The position numbers were made by a program, and so were the translations under genes. A stretch of 5,476 bases of DNA from assembly GCA_900755865.1 (NCBI GenBank), contig CAAEHZ010000592.1, forward strand, positions 1-5,476, given 5' to 3'. Source of the DNA: Lachnospiraceae bacterium. Lineage in GTDB: Bacteria > Bacillota > Clostridia > Lachnospirales > Lachnospiraceae. The notes below the pieces were generated by a model. It was given only the letters and a program-made list of their open reading frames with translations. It did no database searches and was not told the origin of the DNA. Below are positions 1 to 5,463 of this stretch, one piece after another. The stretch's first letter is position 1. Every line of letters begins with the position of its first letter.

Positions 1-451
1 CACACAGAATATTCATCACCCAGCCCCCCAGTGTCGGAGGCGCGTCAATGAGAATATAATCATAGACACCGCTTTCCTTTATTTTAGCAAGTCCTCTGTT
101 TAAAATCAACTCTCTCTGCCACTTTGTGAATAATTCAAACTCAATACCGCTCATCAGTGTGGAGGAGGGAATCAAATCCAGATTTTCATATGCCGTAGGG
201 ATAATATAATCCGTCAAATCTTCTTCCCGGCAGATACCGTTATAAAGATTCTTTTCTCCCGCTGCCAGTTCCAGCACCCTGTCCTCATCAAAATAGGAAA
301 GGGAAAGATTCAACTGCATATCCCCATCCACAAGCAGCACCCTTTTGCCAAGAAGGGAAAGCGAATATCCCAGGTTGGCGCAGGTTGTCGTCTTTCCGCT
401 GCCTCCCTTATTATTGGTAAAAGCTATCGTTACCGTCGCTTTCTCTGCCAT
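1..451 (-). CDS. ParA/McdA-like P-loop ATPase, partial (C-terminus outside window)
   Basis: An open frame of 150 codons runs from an ATG at 451 to the window edge without a stop. The protein begins MAEKATVTIAFTNNKGGSGK and carries the deviant Walker A motif of ParA/MinD ATPases (KGGSGKTT, residues 15-22, with the signature Lys15). A Walker A'-like VLLVDGDMQ follows at 38-46, and a Walker B-like ILIDAPP at 133-139. There is no N-terminal helix-turn-helix, so it is a small ParA of the Soj/McdA type and not a P1 ParA/SopA type. Family members bind DNA non-specifically as ATP dimers and position plasmids, chromosomes, carboxysomes or other cargo. The start lies inside the end of the DeoR gene (41-base overlap, different frame), with AAAGGA about 13 bases upstream. 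This arrangement suggests it is the last known gene of the BMC operon. A role in placing the compartment is inference; an unrelated partition role remains possible. Confidence 0.87.
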   Translation of the reverse strand, partial: MAEKATVTIAFTNNKGGSGKTTTCANLGYSLSLLGKRVLLVDGDMQLNLSLSYFDEDRVLELAAGEKNLYNGICREEDLTDYIIPTAYENLDLIPSSTLMSGIEFELFTKWQRELILNRGLAKIKESGVYDYILIDAPPTLGGWVMNILC

Positions 452-1205
452 ACAGACACTCAATTCCTTTCTCTGTAAAATATGCCATCCACTCCTCGGA
501 GGGCCTGATATCCGTTACCACAAGGTCAATGGCGGACAATTCACAAATCTGTGAAAACGCCACATTGTTAAACTTTGTATGGTCTACCGCCAGAATCCTC
601 TGCTTCGCAGACTTTAACATGGTCTGCTTTACCTGGGAAAACATTTCATTGGCATCCGTGATGCCCTTCTTTAAATCAATTCCCTTGCAGGATAAAATCA
701 CCTTCTCCGCATTAAAGGAACTGATTCCGTCCATCGCCTTCGGTCCCACCAGTGCAAGATAACTCTCCCGCAGGGTGCCTCCGGTAGAAATGATATCCCA
801 GCCGCTTACATCAGAAAGCTCTACCAGAATTTCGATGGAATTGGTAATGACGGTCAGACGCTTTCTGTTCTTCAATGCCTTTACAATGGCAACCGCCGTT
901 GTGCTGGGGTCTACAATGATATGCTCATCCTCCTGCACCAGTCCGCTGACCAGCTCCGCAATGACCTGCTTTCCCCGCATATTCTTTTTCTTTCGCACAT
1001 TAAAGGGCATGTCAAAACCGGAATTTTCGTTTAAAATAGCCCCGCCATAGCTTTTGATTGCCAGTCCGTCCTTATCCAGCCTGTCAAGGTCCCGTCTGAT
1101 AGTTTCTTCAGAAACGTCAAAAAGGGTGCTCAGTTCACTGACCACCACTTTTTTCTCGTCCTGCAATTTCTCCAAAATAAGATTCCGGCGTTCAACTGCA
1201 AGCAT
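411..1205 (-). CDS. DeoR-family transcriptional regulator
   Basis: This 264-residue protein has the DeoR family layout. The N-terminal start MLAVERRNLILEKL leads into a winged helix-turn-helix at about residues 20-57, with the signature SEETIRRDLDRL at 32-43 and the wing YGGA at 53-56. A DeoRC sugar-phosphate sensor domain follows, recognisable by VDPSTT (98-103), STGGTLRES, LVGPKA and a closing LAVDHTKF. I chose the ATG at 1205 because the family usually starts this way and GGGGA lies 4 bases before it. An ATG at 1235, which shares one base with the TAA of the upstream BMC gene, would add ten untypical residues and has no clear ribosome site. Such proteins usually repress sugar catabolic operons and release DNA on binding a phosphorylated sugar or intermediate. 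Being co-transcribed with the shell genes suggests autoregulated control of this operon. The true effector is unknown. Confidence 0.93.
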   Translation of the reverse strand: MLAVERRNLILEKLQDEKKVVVSELSTLFDVSEETIRRDLDRLDKDGLAIKSYGGAILNENSGFDMPFNVRKKKNMRGKQVIAELVSGLVQEDEHIIVDPSTTAVAIVKALKNRKRLTVITNSIEILVELSDVSGWDIISTGGTLRESYLALVGPKAMDGISSFNAEKVILSCKGIDLKKGITDANEMFSQVKQTMLKSAKQRILAVDHTKFNNVAFSQICELSAIDLVVTDIRPSEEWMAYFTEKGIECLYGRESDGNDSFYQ

Positions 1206-1234
1206 TTTTTCCCCATTTCCGCACATTCTGTGCA

Positions 1235-1783
1235 TTATAAAATTGATTTGATAATCTGTTCATCCGGATGTGCAATAACGGTAGAGTCAAGGAACATTCC
1301 GCTGCCCGCAACGGTTTCCTTTACCCTTGCGATTGCCGCATCCACTGCGGAAACCTCTCCACAGAGATAAAGATAGGACTTTCCGCACATTCCCTTTGCA
1401 ATACGCAGTTCAATCAGCTCCACATCCGCTGTCTTTGCCGCAATATCCGCAGCTACGATAATTGCTGACGCATCAAAGGTTTCCAGTACTCCAAGAGAGC
1501 TGACATGCTCTACATGGGTTGTGCCATAGATAGCCGGGAAGATTCCCTCATGAGGATTTCCAAGAACAAAGCTGTCAATCAACTGTTCCGGATACTGATT
1601 CTTCGCTGTGGCAACTGCCGCATCCACCGCACTTAAATCACCGGTAATCAGCGCGATATACTTTCCGGGGCAGACCACCTGTGCTTCTATCAGTTCCACC
1701 GCTGCTGTCTTTACCATCAAATCCGCAGCAGTCACACCTGCTGAAACCGTCTTAAATTCTATCATTCCGATTGCTCTGCTCAT
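1235..1783 (-). CDS. pduT: PduT-like tandem-BMC shell protein with iron-sulfur ligand cysteine
   Basis: The 182-residue product contains two BMC domains in tandem (about residues 3-85 and 95-180), each ending in a typical motif (LGNPHEGI and IAHPDEQI). This makes it a trimeric pseudohexamer (BMC-T). Length and sequence fit PduT. Cys38 sits in VVCPGKY at the position where Salmonella PduT uses one cysteine per subunit to hold a [4Fe-4S] cluster on the threefold axis of the shell. Two further cysteines, 133 and 141, lie in the matching loop and strand of the second domain. The ATG at 1783 overlaps the stop of the upstream pduS-like gene as ATGA, and GGAGAGG lies 7 bases before it, so the two are probably translated together. 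PduT is thought to pass electrons across the shell, with PduS on the lumen side. The assignment is firm for the fold and good for the cluster. Confidence 0.93.
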   Translation of the reverse strand: MSRAIGMIEFKTVSAGVTAADLMVKTAAVELIEAQVVCPGKYIALITGDLSAVDAAVATAKNQYPEQLIDSFVLGNPHEGIFPAIYGTTHVEHVSSLGVLETFDASAIIVAADIAAKTADVELIELRIAKGMCGKSYLYLCGEVSAVDAAIARVKETVAGSGMFLDSTVIAHPDEQIIKSIL

Positions 1784-3135
1784 CTTGCTGCCTCTCCGAT
1801 AATAATATATTTGTCTGTAACATCCTGTACCACACCATCCATGGATGCATGGATTCCCACGCTGAGTCCGTTTCCGGGAACTGCTACCATCTGACCTGCC
1901 AGAACCCTGTCACCCTTCTTCACAACTGCCTGTGCAGGGGCGCCGATATGCTGGCTCAGTAAAATCTTTACCTTATGTATCTGGCAGTTCTCCGGCTTCT
2001 TCCAGTAGTCATCCGCCTGCAAAGGTGCTGCCACATCATATCTGGAAACTCCAAGCCTTGCTGCCAGTCTTTCCTCAGGTACCTTTCTGTAGGAACGGCT
2101 TTCCTTTACCGGTTCCGGCTTTACATCTGCCGGTGCCTTGACTCCCGCTTTTCTTAAGCCTGCCTTATATTCAGCCATCAGGCTTCTGGGTGCAAGACCC
2201 TGGGGACAGGAGAAATTCTCACAAAGTCCGCAGGAGCTGCAGAATAAAGTATTTAAAAATACGTTGGTATCCCTGAAATCCTGATTTGCCGCGCTTCTCA
2301 TAAATTTATGAGGCTCTATCGGATGTCCCAGTGCATGTCTGGGACAGAGATTTGTACAGGTTTCACACTGACAGCAGGAGGACGCCGCCCTCTTTAAATC
2401 AATGGCTGTATTCCTGTTCTTCCGCTGTACCAGACTGTGAGCCTTCGACAATACGATAATCGCATTAGTCGTTCTGGTAATCACCGTATTTTCATCCCCC
2501 AGATTTCCCATCATGGGGCCGCCCATCAGAAACGCCGGTTCCTTCGTCGTTATCTCACCGGCATAAGCTACCACATCCTTCACTGCCGCTCCGATGGGGA
2601 CACGGACTGTCACCGGATGCTCCACCTCTCCTACGATGGACACCAGCTTATCCAGAACCGGTGTCTTTAACTCTGTGGCGCGATATACATTATATACCGT
2701 TTCCACATTGAAAACAGCGACTCCTTCCTCGATGGGAAGTCCACCAGGACGGATGACTCTTCCTGTTGCCTCGTAAATCAGAACCACCTCATCCCCCATG
2801 GGATAGGCGCTGTCCAACAACTGTACCCGCATATTCGGATACGCATCTATGTATTTTTCTATGGCTTTTAATGTAGCCTTGTATTCCTTTTTTAAACCAA
2901 TCACAGCCTCAGCAGCTCCAACTGTCTGAGCAATTTCATCAAAAGTACGCAGAATTTCTTCCGCGTGCTGCTCCAGAAGCTGCCTGTGCAATTTTAATAA
3001 GGGTTCACACTCCGCACAGTTCATCAGAATAATCTCTGCACGGGCATCCAGCTTCGCGTAAGTCGGGAAACCCGCTCCGCCTGCACCAACCACACCATTT
3101 TCCTGTAAAATCTGCTTTAATGTATTGATTTCCAT
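1780..3135 (-). CDS. pduS: PduS/RnfC-like flavin and [4Fe-4S] electron carrier
   Basis: The 451-residue product matches PduS (cobalamin reductase/NADH-quinone reductase-like, related to RnfC and complex I NuoF) in length and layout. The N-terminal glycine-rich GVVGAGGAGFPTYAKL (14-29) and NCAECEP (39-45) are the NAD(H)/FMN-binding signature. An SLBB-like segment around 160-220 leads to LMGGPMMG (203-210). Two ferredoxin-type [4Fe-4S] motifs follow: Cys254, 257, 260 and 264, then Cys299, 302, 305 and 310, the last of each set followed by proline. The C-terminal 65 residues form a barrel-sandwich domain (KVKILLSQHIGAP onward), which in RnfC sits at the N-terminus. No membrane segment is seen. 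I chose the ATG at 3135, about 8 bases after GAGAG; a GTG directly before it at 3138 would add one residue. It probably oxidises NADH in the lumen and hands electrons to the PduT-like protein encoded next. Confidence 0.94.
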   Translation of the reverse strand: MEINTLKQILQENGVVGAGGAGFPTYAKLDARAEIILMNCAECEPLLKLHRQLLEQHAEEILRTFDEIAQTVGAAEAVIGLKKEYKATLKAIEKYIDAYPNMRVQLLDSAYPMGDEVVLIYEATGRVIRPGGLPIEEGVAVFNVETVYNVYRATELKTPVLDKLVSIVGEVEHPVTVRVPIGAAVKDVVAYAGEITTKEPAFLMGGPMMGNLGDENTVITRTTNAIIVLSKAHSLVQRKNRNTAIDLKRAASSCCQCETCTNLCPRHALGHPIEPHKFMRSAANQDFRDTNVFLNTLFCSSCGLCENFSCPQGLAPRSLMAEYKAGLRKAGVKAPADVKPEPVKESRSYRKVPEERLAARLGVSRYDVAAPLQADDYWKKPENCQIHKVKILLSQHIGAPAQAVVKKGDRVLAGQMVAVPGNGLSVGIHASMDGVVQDVTDKYIIIGEAAR

Positions 3136-3158
3136 CACGATAACTCTCTTTTCATGCC

Positions 3159-3404
3159 TTATTCATCAACAATTCCCACAATCGCAGCATCCACGGGTGC
3201 GCCTTCCATTCCAACTCTTGCCGCACTTCCCGTTGCCACAAGTACTGTTTCACCAATTCCGGCTCCGATGTTATCGATTGCCACAAACCGGGCAGCTCCC
3301 GCCGCCATATCCTTTAACGGTTCGATAATCATAAACTTGTTTCCCACAAGATTCTCACATTTGCGGGTAGATACGATACTTCCCACTACTTTCCCTATTA
3401 TCAT
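3159..3404 (-). CDS. EutN/CcmL-type BMC vertex pentamer protein
   Basis: This 81-residue protein is a complete BMC-P (EutN/CcmL/PduN) domain. It opens with MIIGKVVGSIVSTRK and carries the diagnostic GAGIGETVLVATGSAAR at 47-63 before ending GIVDE. Family members form pentamers that cap the vertices of the icosahedral shell, so only a few copies are needed per particle. The start at 3404 agrees with the family N-terminus and has GAGGAG 4 bases upstream. An in-frame ATG at 3416 would add four residues (MRSS) that overlie this ribosome site. It is the only pentamer gene in the window. It lies 69 bases after the pduL-like gene, separated from it by a strong hairpin, and 23 bases before the pduS-like gene. 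Confidence 0.94.
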   Translation of the reverse strand: MIIGKVVGSIVSTRKCENLVGNKFMIIEPLKDMAAGAARFVAIDNIGAGIGETVLVATGSAARVGMEGAPVDAAIVGIVDE

Positions 3405-3437
3405 GCTGCTCCTCATTTCCGCGCCAGAAAGAAACTT

Positions 3438-3470
3438 AAAACGGCGGGCAGGGGAATTCTGCCCGCCATT
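3438..3470 (-). terminator. GC-rich hairpin between pduL and the pentamer gene (attenuator or weak terminator)
   Basis: A perfect 9-base inverted repeat (GGCGGGCAG at 3443-3451, CTGCCCGCC at 3459-3467) encloses a 7-base loop. Read on the transcribed strand, the stem extends by one G-U and two A-U pairs to 12 pairs and is followed by GTTTTAAGTTT. That is a shape like an intrinsic terminator with a short, interrupted U-tract. It lies just after the pduL stop (3474), inside an otherwise continuous operon. A partial terminator or an mRNA-stabilising 3' end for the upstream genes is more likely than full termination. Confidence 0.6.
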
Positions 3471-3473
3471 ATC

Positions 3474-4118
3474 CTACTTCAGAATCGTAACCTTATCTCC
3501 GGTCTTGATTTTAGAAGCGTTTGCCTCATCTGTATCAATATGCATTTCCAGTGTAAAGCTGTCGTTTACACGAATCTTTACATGATTGAATACCGTTCCG
3601 CGCTCATTATCTGCTTTCACAGATACAATATCACCATCATGCACACCGGCTGCCGCTGCATCCGCAGGGGACATATGGATGTGACGCATGGCAATAATAC
3701 AGCCTTCCTTCATGTAGAGAGCCCCTTTGGGACCAACTACTGCTATCGGAGCACTTCCTGCGATATCGCCGGATTCTCTGATAGGTGCCTTGATGCCAAG
3801 CTTCATGGCATCGGTGGCAGAGATTTCAATCTGGGAAGCCTTTCTGACGGGTCCAAGTACACGGACATTCTCGATAGCCCTTAATTTCAGACCAACGATA
3901 GTTACCGTTTCATTGCAGGCATACTGCCCACCCATCAGGTCTTTCTTCTTTGTCAGCTGATATCCCTCTCCGAACAGAGCTTCCACATGCTCCTGTGTCA
4001 GATGGATATGTCTTGCAGATACCCCTACCGGCACCTGAAAGCCATTTGACTTATCTTCCATCTGATTCAAAGACTGAAGTACCATTTTTGTAATCATTTC
4101 CACAGTCTGCTGTTCCAT
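3474..4118 (-). CDS. pduL: PduL-type phosphate acyltransferase (phosphotransacylase)
   Basis: The 214-residue product is a full PduL protein, the metabolosome enzyme that turns acyl-CoA and phosphate into acyl-phosphate and free CoA, regenerating CoA for the lumenal aldehyde dehydrogenase. The two PduL domains carry all expected metal ligands: His37 and His39 in SARHIHLT, Glu98, His146 and His148 in RHIHMSP, and His193 in EMHIDTDEAN. All match, with one constant offset of 11, the zinc ligands I recall from the Rhodopseudomonas PduL structure; Arg92 matches its phosphate-contacting arginine. The first 20 residues (MEQQTVEMITKMVLQSLNQM) form an amphipathic helix followed by a polar linker, typical of an encapsulation peptide. 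GGAGG lies 6 bases before the ATG. The acyl group (acetyl or propionyl) cannot be told from sequence. Confidence 0.96.
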   Translation of the reverse strand: MEQQTVEMITKMVLQSLNQMEDKSNGFQVPVGVSARHIHLTQEHVEALFGEGYQLTKKKDLMGGQYACNETVTIVGLKLRAIENVRVLGPVRKASQIEISATDAMKLGIKAPIRESGDIAGSAPIAVVGPKGALYMKEGCIIAMRHIHMSPADAAAAGVHDGDIVSVKADNERGTVFNHVKIRVNDSFTLEMHIDTDEANASKIKTGDKVTILK

Positions 4119-4155
4119 GATATTCCTCCAATTGATTTGCTGAAATCAGATACGA

Positions 4156-4434
4156 TTATTTCAGCTTGGGAAGAATCATTTCAACATCAGTATGAGGACG
4201 GGGAATTACATGGGTAGCTACCAGCTCACCCAGCTTGGATGCGCTTGCAGAACCAGCCTCAACAGAGCTCTTTACAGCTCCTACATCACCACGAACCATT
4301 ACAGTTACCAGTCCGGAACCAATCTTCTCTGTTCCGACCAGAGTTACGTTTGCAGCCTTACACATTGCATCTGCTGCTTCAATTGCTGCTACCAGACCTC
4401 TTGTTTCTACCATTCCCAATGCTTCCTGTGCCAT
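4156..4434 (-). CDS. BMC-H shell hexamer protein, PduA/EutM type (copy 2)
   Basis: This 92-residue single BMC domain protein starts [14 protein letters not shown] and has the standard pore motif KIGSG (37-41), VRGDVGAVK (47-55) and the closing [10 protein letters not shown]. Such proteins form the flat hexagonal tiles that make most of the shell, and the small KIGSG pore is thought to pass polar metabolites. I chose the ATG at 4434, not the one at 4440. AGGAGG lies 8 bases before the former but only 2 before the latter, and the paralogue at 5111 begins with the same MAQEALGM. It is identical to that paralogue at 76 of 91 aligned residues, with long DNA blocks unchanged. It differs in having Cys25 and a two-residue basic C-terminus. 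Confidence 0.95.
   Translation of the reverse strand: MAQEALGMVETRGLVAAIEAADAMCKAANVTLVGTEKIGSGLVTVMVRGDVGAVKSSVEAGSASASKLGELVATHVIPRPHTDVEMILPKLK
4270..4347. repeat. Block identical to 4947-5024 in the paralogous BMC gene
   Basis: These 78 bases are identical to 4947-5024, including all synonymous sites. They encode residues 30-55, which include the pore loop. A second identical block of 42 bases (4393-4434) matches 5070-5111. Both share the same offset of 677 bases. The repeats reflect duplicated genes, not a mobile element. Confidence 0.9.
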
Positions 4435-4442
4435 TTTCATTT

Positions 4443-4448
4443 CCTCCT
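4443..4448 (-). promoter_or_regulatory. Ribosome binding site that decides the start of the 4156-4434 gene
   Basis: A full AGGAGG lies 8 bases before the ATG at 4434 and 2 bases before an in-frame ATG at 4440. The spacing favours the inner start, which also matches the paralogous protein. Confidence 0.75.
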
Positions 4449-4467
4449 GTTTTTTAATTGGCTTTCA

Positions 4468-4806
4468 TCAGACCTCTTGAATAGTCTGCTCGTCAAGTGT
4501 ATCTTCTACTGCTTGCTTATTCATGAATCGGCTCGCGCTCAGATTCACAAGTCTCATGATTTCTTCGTGCGGGTTTGCGATAACACCGCTTGCTACCGGC
4601 TTCTTGATTGCTTTTGCCACGGCAGTGGATACAGCCTCAGTCACAGAGGCAACATCCCCTTTTACGATAATTGTGACAAGGCGTCCACCCAGTTTTCTCT
4701 CCCATGTGGCTAATTCCACACCTGAAGTCTTGCACATAATATCCAGCGCATCTACCGCAGCGACCACACCTGAAATTTCAATAAATCCTAATGATGTATT
4801 GCTCAT
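4468..4806 (-). CDS. BMC-H shell protein with variant pore (KLGGR) and C-terminal tail
   Basis: The 112-residue product has one BMC domain (residues 4-87: SLGFIEISGVVAAVDALDIM, then VTIIVKGDVASV, then VIANPHEEI). It departs from the two standard hexamers in two ways. The pore segment reads ATWERKLGGRL, one residue longer and with GGR in place of GSG, so a bulky charged arginine (Arg42) lies next to the predicted pore. A 25-residue acidic tail (88-112, ending TLDEQTIQEV) follows the domain and looks helical. Such tails on BMC-H proteins can bind cargo, pack against neighbours or direct shell edges; no specific function can be assigned. AAAGGAA lies 7 bases before the ATG. The gene sits between the two near-identical hexamer genes, 33 and 29 bases away. 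Confidence 0.93.
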   Translation of the reverse strand: MSNTSLGFIEISGVVAAVDALDIMCKTSGVELATWERKLGGRLVTIIVKGDVASVTEAVSTAVAKAIKKPVASGVIANPHEEIMRLVNLSASRFMNKQAVEDTLDEQTIQEV

Positions 4807-4835
4807 TGTCCGGTTCCTTTTCTAAGTACTTATGT

Positions 4836-5111
4836 TTATACGCGGGGCAGAATCTTCTCAACATCAGCATGAGGACGGGGAATAACGTGTGCTGCTACCA
4901 GCTCACCCAGTCTGCTTGCTGCTGCAGAACCGCTCTCAACTGCTGCCTTTACAGCTCCTACATCACCACGAACCATTACAGTTACCAGTCCGGAACCAAT
5001 CTTCTCTGTTCCGACCAGAGTTACCTCTGCGGACTTTGTCATAGCATCTGCAGCCTCAATAGATGCTGTCAGACCTCTTGTTTCTACCATTCCCAATGCT
5101 TCCTGTGCCAT
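4836..5111 (-). CDS. BMC-H shell hexamer protein, PduA/EutM type (copy 1)
   Basis: This 91-residue single BMC domain protein ([14 protein letters not shown], pore motif KIGSG at 37-41, [19 protein letters not shown]) is a canonical shell tile of the PduA/PduJ/EutM kind. AAAGGAG lies 6 bases before the ATG at 5111, so the start is secure. It is a close paralogue of the product of 4156-4434, with 15 differences in 91 aligned residues. The differences cluster at residues 15-29 and 56-91 (for example Thr15, Thr25 and Glu29 here). Several differing positions would lie on helices and on the hexamer edge or face, so the two could form mixed tiles or tiles with different curvature. That last point is inference. 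Confidence 0.96.
   Translation of the reverse strand: MAQEALGMVETRGLTASIEAADAMTKSAEVTLVGTEKIGSGLVTVMVRGDVGAVKAAVESGSAAASRLGELVAAHVIPRPHADVEKILPRV
4947..5024. repeat. Block identical to 4270-4347 in the paralogous BMC gene
   Basis: This is the partner of the identical 78-base block, within the upstream hexamer gene. The segment between the two identical blocks (residues 15-29 of the proteins) has diverged, giving a mosaic pattern. Confidence 0.9.
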
Positions 5112-5148
5112 AATGTTCTCCTTTCATCTTGGCAGATATCTCATTCTT

Positions 5149-5463
5149 TTAGTTTTTGTCGAAGGCGTTAAGCTTCAACATTTTTTCCGTATCGGAGGTA
5201 GGTCTTGCAATAATATGCTTCTGTACCACTCCGGTCAGGGATTTTGCCATTTCCTCCCCTGCAGCCATAGCAGCTTCAACAGCGGCTACGCTTCCACGGA
5301 ACTTAATTGTTACCAGCAACGGTACCGGCAACGAATCTGCATTTGCAGGTTTGTTTTTATCGAAAGTTTCCAATCTGACATCTGCAGCCTTGCATCCTGC
5401 ATCTGCTGCAAGGAATGCGCAGGTCAGTCCGTATACTTCCAAAAGTCCTACTGCCTCTTCCAT
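5149..5463 (-). CDS. BMC-H shell protein with enlarged pore loop
   Basis: The 104-residue product is a single BMC domain (AVGLLEVYGLTCAFLAADAG at 4-23, LVTIKFRGSVAAVEAA at 50-65, HIIARPTSDTE at 83-93). The fold order is the standard one, not the permuted PduU/EutS form. The usual short pore loop (VGTEKIGSG) is replaced by an 18-residue, Asp/Lys/Pro-rich stretch at 32-49 (ETFDKNKPANADSLPVPL), about nine residues longer. The hexamer pore is therefore probably reshaped or lined by this loop. The loop holds no cysteine, so it does not look like an iron-sulfur site; Cys15 and Cys24 are in the first helix region. AGAGGA lies 4 bases before the ATG at 5463. It is the first complete gene in the window, and the operon surely continues upstream. 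Confidence 0.92.
   Translation of the reverse strand: MEEAVGLLEVYGLTCAFLAADAGCKAADVRLETFDKNKPANADSLPVPLLVTIKFRGSVAAVEAAMAAGEEMAKSLTGVVQKHIIARPTSDTEKMLKLNAFDKN

Noticed and set aside
541..560. Possible catabolite-responsive (cre-like) site around GTGAAAACGCCACAT
   Set aside because: It fails several positions of the consensus and lies deep inside the DeoR coding sequence.
1206..1260. Possible separate promoter for the DeoR gene
   Set aside because: No paired -35 and -10 boxes could be found, and the sequence is coding for the end of the BMC-T gene.
3135..3155. Six-codon reading frame (ATG at 3155, TGA overlapping the pduS ATG)
   Set aside because: It could be a coupling leader, but it lacks a clear ribosome site and is short enough to arise by chance.
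3154..3585. Plus-strand open frame of 143 codons
   Set aside because: It is antisense to the pentamer gene, the hairpin and the end of pduL. It has no recognisable domain.
4133..4148. Small inverted repeat (TGATTT/AAATCA, 4-base loop) before the pduL ribosome site
   Set aside because: The stem is six AT-rich pairs and too weak to claim a regulatory role; there is no U-tract.
4192..4713. Plus-strand open frame of 173 codons, rich in Cys and Ser
   Set aside because: It lies antisense across two clear BMC genes and their intergenic gap. Its odd composition follows from the complementary strand, and no ribosome site or family likeness is seen.
4156..5111. Repeated blocks as a possible CRISPR or mobile element
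   Set aside because: There are only two copies, both within homologous coding sequence in the same frame, which is explained by gene duplication.
4791..5171. Plus-strand open frame of 126 codons resembling part of the 173-codon frame
   Set aside because: The likeness only reflects the duplicated hexamer genes read on the wrong strand.
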